Source: JAAZZIT01 sp964480525
GTDB taxonomy: Bacteria > Bacillota > Clostridia > Oscillospirales > Ruminococcaceae
Assembly: GCA_964480525.1 (NCBI GenBank)
Contig: CAYZOV010000035.1
Span: 1-15,377, forward strand
Length of the DNA stretch: 15,377 bases
Reading direction: 5' to 3'
The notes under the pieces are model-generated. The model ran no database searches and was not told the origin of the DNA. It was given only the letters and a program-made list of their open reading frames with translations. Position 1 is the stretch's first letter, and each line of letters opens with the position of its first letter. Below are positions 14,344-15,377 of the stretch, one piece after another. The position numbers and the translations under genes are program-made.

Positions 14344-14390
14344 TACCGACAAGCTTTATCAAATACCCCTCGCAAAATAGTCTGGTGGAC

Positions 14391-14445
14391 TATTTTGCGA
14401 CGTACAAAGTTTGACAGCTTTAAAAAGCTAGGCAAACTTTCTTGT
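14391..14445 (+). repeat. 55-bp perfect inverted repeat, left arm
   Basis: Positions 14391-14445 are the exact reverse complement of 15323-15377, separated by 877 bases. Inside the arm is a nested hairpin (AAAGTTTG, AGCTTT, AAAGCT, CAAACTTT). Similarity continues with divergence toward the centre on both sides, and the right arm runs off the window end, so the true length is unknown. Confidence 0.92.
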
Positions 14446-14603
14446 CGGCAACTAAAGTTTGCCAGTAGGGGGCGTTGCCCCCTAAGTGACTTTGTTTTGA
14501 CTAAAGTTTGTGATAACCCCCAGTTACTTTTGTAAAGTAATCAAAGTTCGTCCGTAGGAACTTCGTTCCTAGATTGGTTTGTGACCTACCCAACTACCCT
14601 TTT

Positions 14604-14734
14604 AAGGGGGGAAAACCAACTAGGAAACGGGAACTAAGAAAAACCTCCAAAATCGGGGGCATTTCCCTTTTCCTTTAGGTTTTCCCCCCTTGACCCCCTT
14701 TTCCTTAGCACCTTTTCCCATTACCCCCGATTTT
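14604..14734 (+). other. Overlapping long stem and terminator-like stem (pseudoknot or switch), copy B
   Basis: Stem P1: AAGGGGGGAAAACC (14604-14617) pairs perfectly with GGTTTTCCCCCCTT (14678-14691). After an AACT/TTA internal loop, AGGAAACGGG (14622-14631) pairs with CCCTTTTCCT (14665-14674) with one mismatch. Stem P2: AAAATCGGGGG (14649-14659) pairs perfectly with CCCCCGATTTT (14724-14734). The 5' arm of P2 lies in the P1 loop and its 3' arm lies outside, giving H-type pseudoknot topology or two competing states. The same arrangement, with different P2 bases, is found in copy C. Confidence 0.75.
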
Positions 14735-14735
14735 A

Positions 14736-15080
14736 CCAAGCAACGACTGCGAGCGTGCCTTTACCAATCATCTTGTTGCCAAAACAGTTTGCGGTTTAGA
14801 GCGTGTACTTTGACATATGGGGAAGATAGGAAACGATTTAGGCTAGAGCTTTTTAGGGACTGAAAATTTGTTGGGTTTTTCAACCCATGTTAATTCAAAC
14901 GGATTGTCAACACAATAGCTAATTGTTTTTACAATGCTGAAATTTACAGGAAGAAAACCATTTGCTTTTACAAAGTTGATTCCCAACGTAGTGAATTTGT
15001 CAAAGTGATAGTTTAACAACAAATTAAAAGTTTAAACGAAAGTTTGAACCGACATTGCGAACGTAAGCGACCTCCTGATA
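14736..15080. other. Non-coding spacer between convergent copies B and C
   Basis: About 345 bases with no credible ORF, tRNA or protein match that I can see. One small hairpin is present (TGGGTT/AACCCA, 14872-14887). A TTGACA at 14810-14815 lacks a matching -10 box. AAAAGTTTAAAC near 15027 recalls a motif in copy A, so part of this may be a diverged repeat. Confidence 0.5.
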
Positions 15081-15252
15081 AAAAATCGAGACAGGGGGAA
15101 AAGGTGCTAAGGAAAAGGGGTTCAAAAGGGGGAAAACCTAAAGGAAAAGGGGGATGTCTCGATTTTTGAGGGCTTTTTTCTTGTTTTTCGTGTGGAGACG
15201 AACGTCGTAACATGAAAAACTCCCCCTTTTCCTAGTTGGTTTTCCCACTTTT
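15081..15252 (-). other. Overlapping long stem and terminator-like stem, copy C
   Basis: Read on the minus strand, P1 is AAAAGTGGGAAAACC (15252-15238) pairing with GGTTTTCCCCCTTTT (15138-15124) with one mismatch, then an AACT/TTA internal loop, then AGGAAAAGGGGG (15233-15222) pairing perfectly with CCCCCTTTTCCT (15153-15142). P2 is AAAAATCGAGACA (15167-15155) pairing perfectly with TGTCTCGATTTTT (15093-15081). The P2 arm abuts the P1 3' arm directly, and the T-run at the end suits an intrinsic terminator on the minus strand. P2 has AGACA/TGTCT where copy B has GGGGG/CCCCC. Confidence 0.75.
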
Positions 15253-15322
15253 AAGAAAAAAACTTTTCTCTTTATCAAAGTCACATAGGAGCATAGCTCC
15301 TACGGACGAACTTTAGTTACTA

Positions 15323-15377
15323 ACAAGAAAGTTTGCCTAGCTTTTTAAAGCTGTCAAACTTTGTACGTCGCAAAATA
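15323..15377 (-). repeat. 55-bp perfect inverted repeat, right arm
   Basis: Exact reverse complement of 14391-14445, cut by the window end. This block is identical while neighbouring parts of copies B and C have clearly diverged, so either this module is under constraint or it was recently homogenised by gene conversion. Confidence 0.92.

Larger units (their letters stand above)
13921..14735 (+). repeat. Hairpin-rich non-coding repeat, copy B (most complete)
   Basis: This stretch of about 815 bases has no credible gene. Its first part (13931-14190) is homologous to the reverse complement of 1-275. Its later part (14391-14734) is homologous to the reverse complement of 15081-15377. Perfect hairpins include 14034-14050, 14094-14109, 14182-14203, 14211-14231, 14232-14251, 14286-14313, 14316-14343, 14371-14399, 14406-14440, 14466-14484, 14524-14540 and 14555-14571. 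CCGACAAG (14346-14353) with CTTGTCGG (14441-14448) can enclose two of these. An internal module recurs at 14001 and 14158 (CGTCA, then GAAGTTTT or AAAGTTTT). It ends with a stem whose 3' arm CCCCCGATTTT resembles a terminator. Either a large structured RNA or a palindromic DNA element would explain it. I see no clear promoter in front of it. The 5' boundary is approximate. Confidence 0.8.
15081..15377 (-). repeat. Hairpin-rich non-coding repeat, copy C (runs off window end)
   Basis: Reverse complement of this stretch aligns to 14391-14734 in the same module order: the 55-bp identical block, the TAGG hairpin (here TAGGAGC/GCTCCTA at 15286-15302), the block GGGAAAACCAACTAGGAAA, and the pyrimidine core ending in P2. 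Relative to copy B it lacks the second TAGG hairpin and the TTACTTT hairpin, about 100 bases. Copies B and C converge on each other. No gene is visible here. Confidence 0.85.

Noticed and set aside
13992..14535. Open reading frames of 104 and 128 codons on the plus strand (13992-14306 and 14149-14535) and an 81-codon one on the minus strand (13873-14118)
   Set aside because: They run straight through perfect hairpins, lack convincing RBSs and show no recognisable protein pattern. The hairpins and the homology to copy A at DNA level explain the sequence better.
14810..14838. TTGACA at 14810-14815 as a promoter in the spacer between copies B and C
   Set aside because: At 16-18 bases downstream there is no TATAAT-like box (ACGATT at best).
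15013..15213. Minus-strand ORF of 66 codons rich in Pro, Phe and Ser
   Set aside because: It translates the purine/pyrimidine core and stem P1 of copy C, so its composition reflects that tract and not a protein.

Overview
The window looks like a chromosomal segment of a low-to-moderate G+C anaerobic member of the Bacillota, class Clostridia, probably an Oscillospiraceae/Ruminococcaceae-like gut or rumen bacterium. The evidence is strong GGAGG-type ribosome binding sites, several TTG starts, textbook sigma-A promoters with 17-base spacers, a Gram-positive type LexA, a SpoVG, a murC/spoVG neighbourhood and a DUF4358-like lipoprotein. The genus assignment is inference only.

Layout. Positions 1-295 hold a truncated copy of a hairpin-rich non-coding repeat. 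Next come apbE (minus) and a plus-strand run of a histidine phosphatase, a multi-pass membrane protein and an RluA-type pseudouridine synthase. A small secreted protein of unknown function has its own promoter and shares a bidirectional terminator with guaB (minus). lexA and murC follow as a minus-strand murC-lexA pair, with spoVG divergent from murC. A Nudix hydrolase comes next, then a serC-serA serine biosynthesis operon (minus) with promoter and terminator. The last genes are a transglutaminase-like protein and a translationally coupled lipoprotein (minus), behind a promoter with a BlaI/CopY-like palindrome.

From 13785 to the end (about 1.6 kb) there is no convincing gene. From about 13921 the region is packed with perfect hairpins that belong to a repeat also present, inverted, at 1-295. 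Three partial or near-complete copies can be recognised: A (295 down to 1, minus), B (13921-14735, plus) and C (15377 down to 15081, minus). Flanking and loop sequences are conserved between copies, while several stems differ by paired, compensating substitutions. At the 3' end copies B and C can both form the same nested fold: a long purine/pyrimidine stem plus an overlapping second stem ending in a T-run, which is either an H-type pseudoknot or a two-state switch. This is the least explained part of the window. It could be a family of large structured non-coding RNAs or a multi-copy palindromic mobile or intergenic DNA element.

Both window ends lie inside copies of this repeat. That is what a contig broken at a multi-copy repeat would look like, and it suggests, without proving, many more copies in the genome. 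The genes between the copies are housekeeping functions (purine synthesis, cell wall, SOS control, serine synthesis), so this is not a composite transposon.
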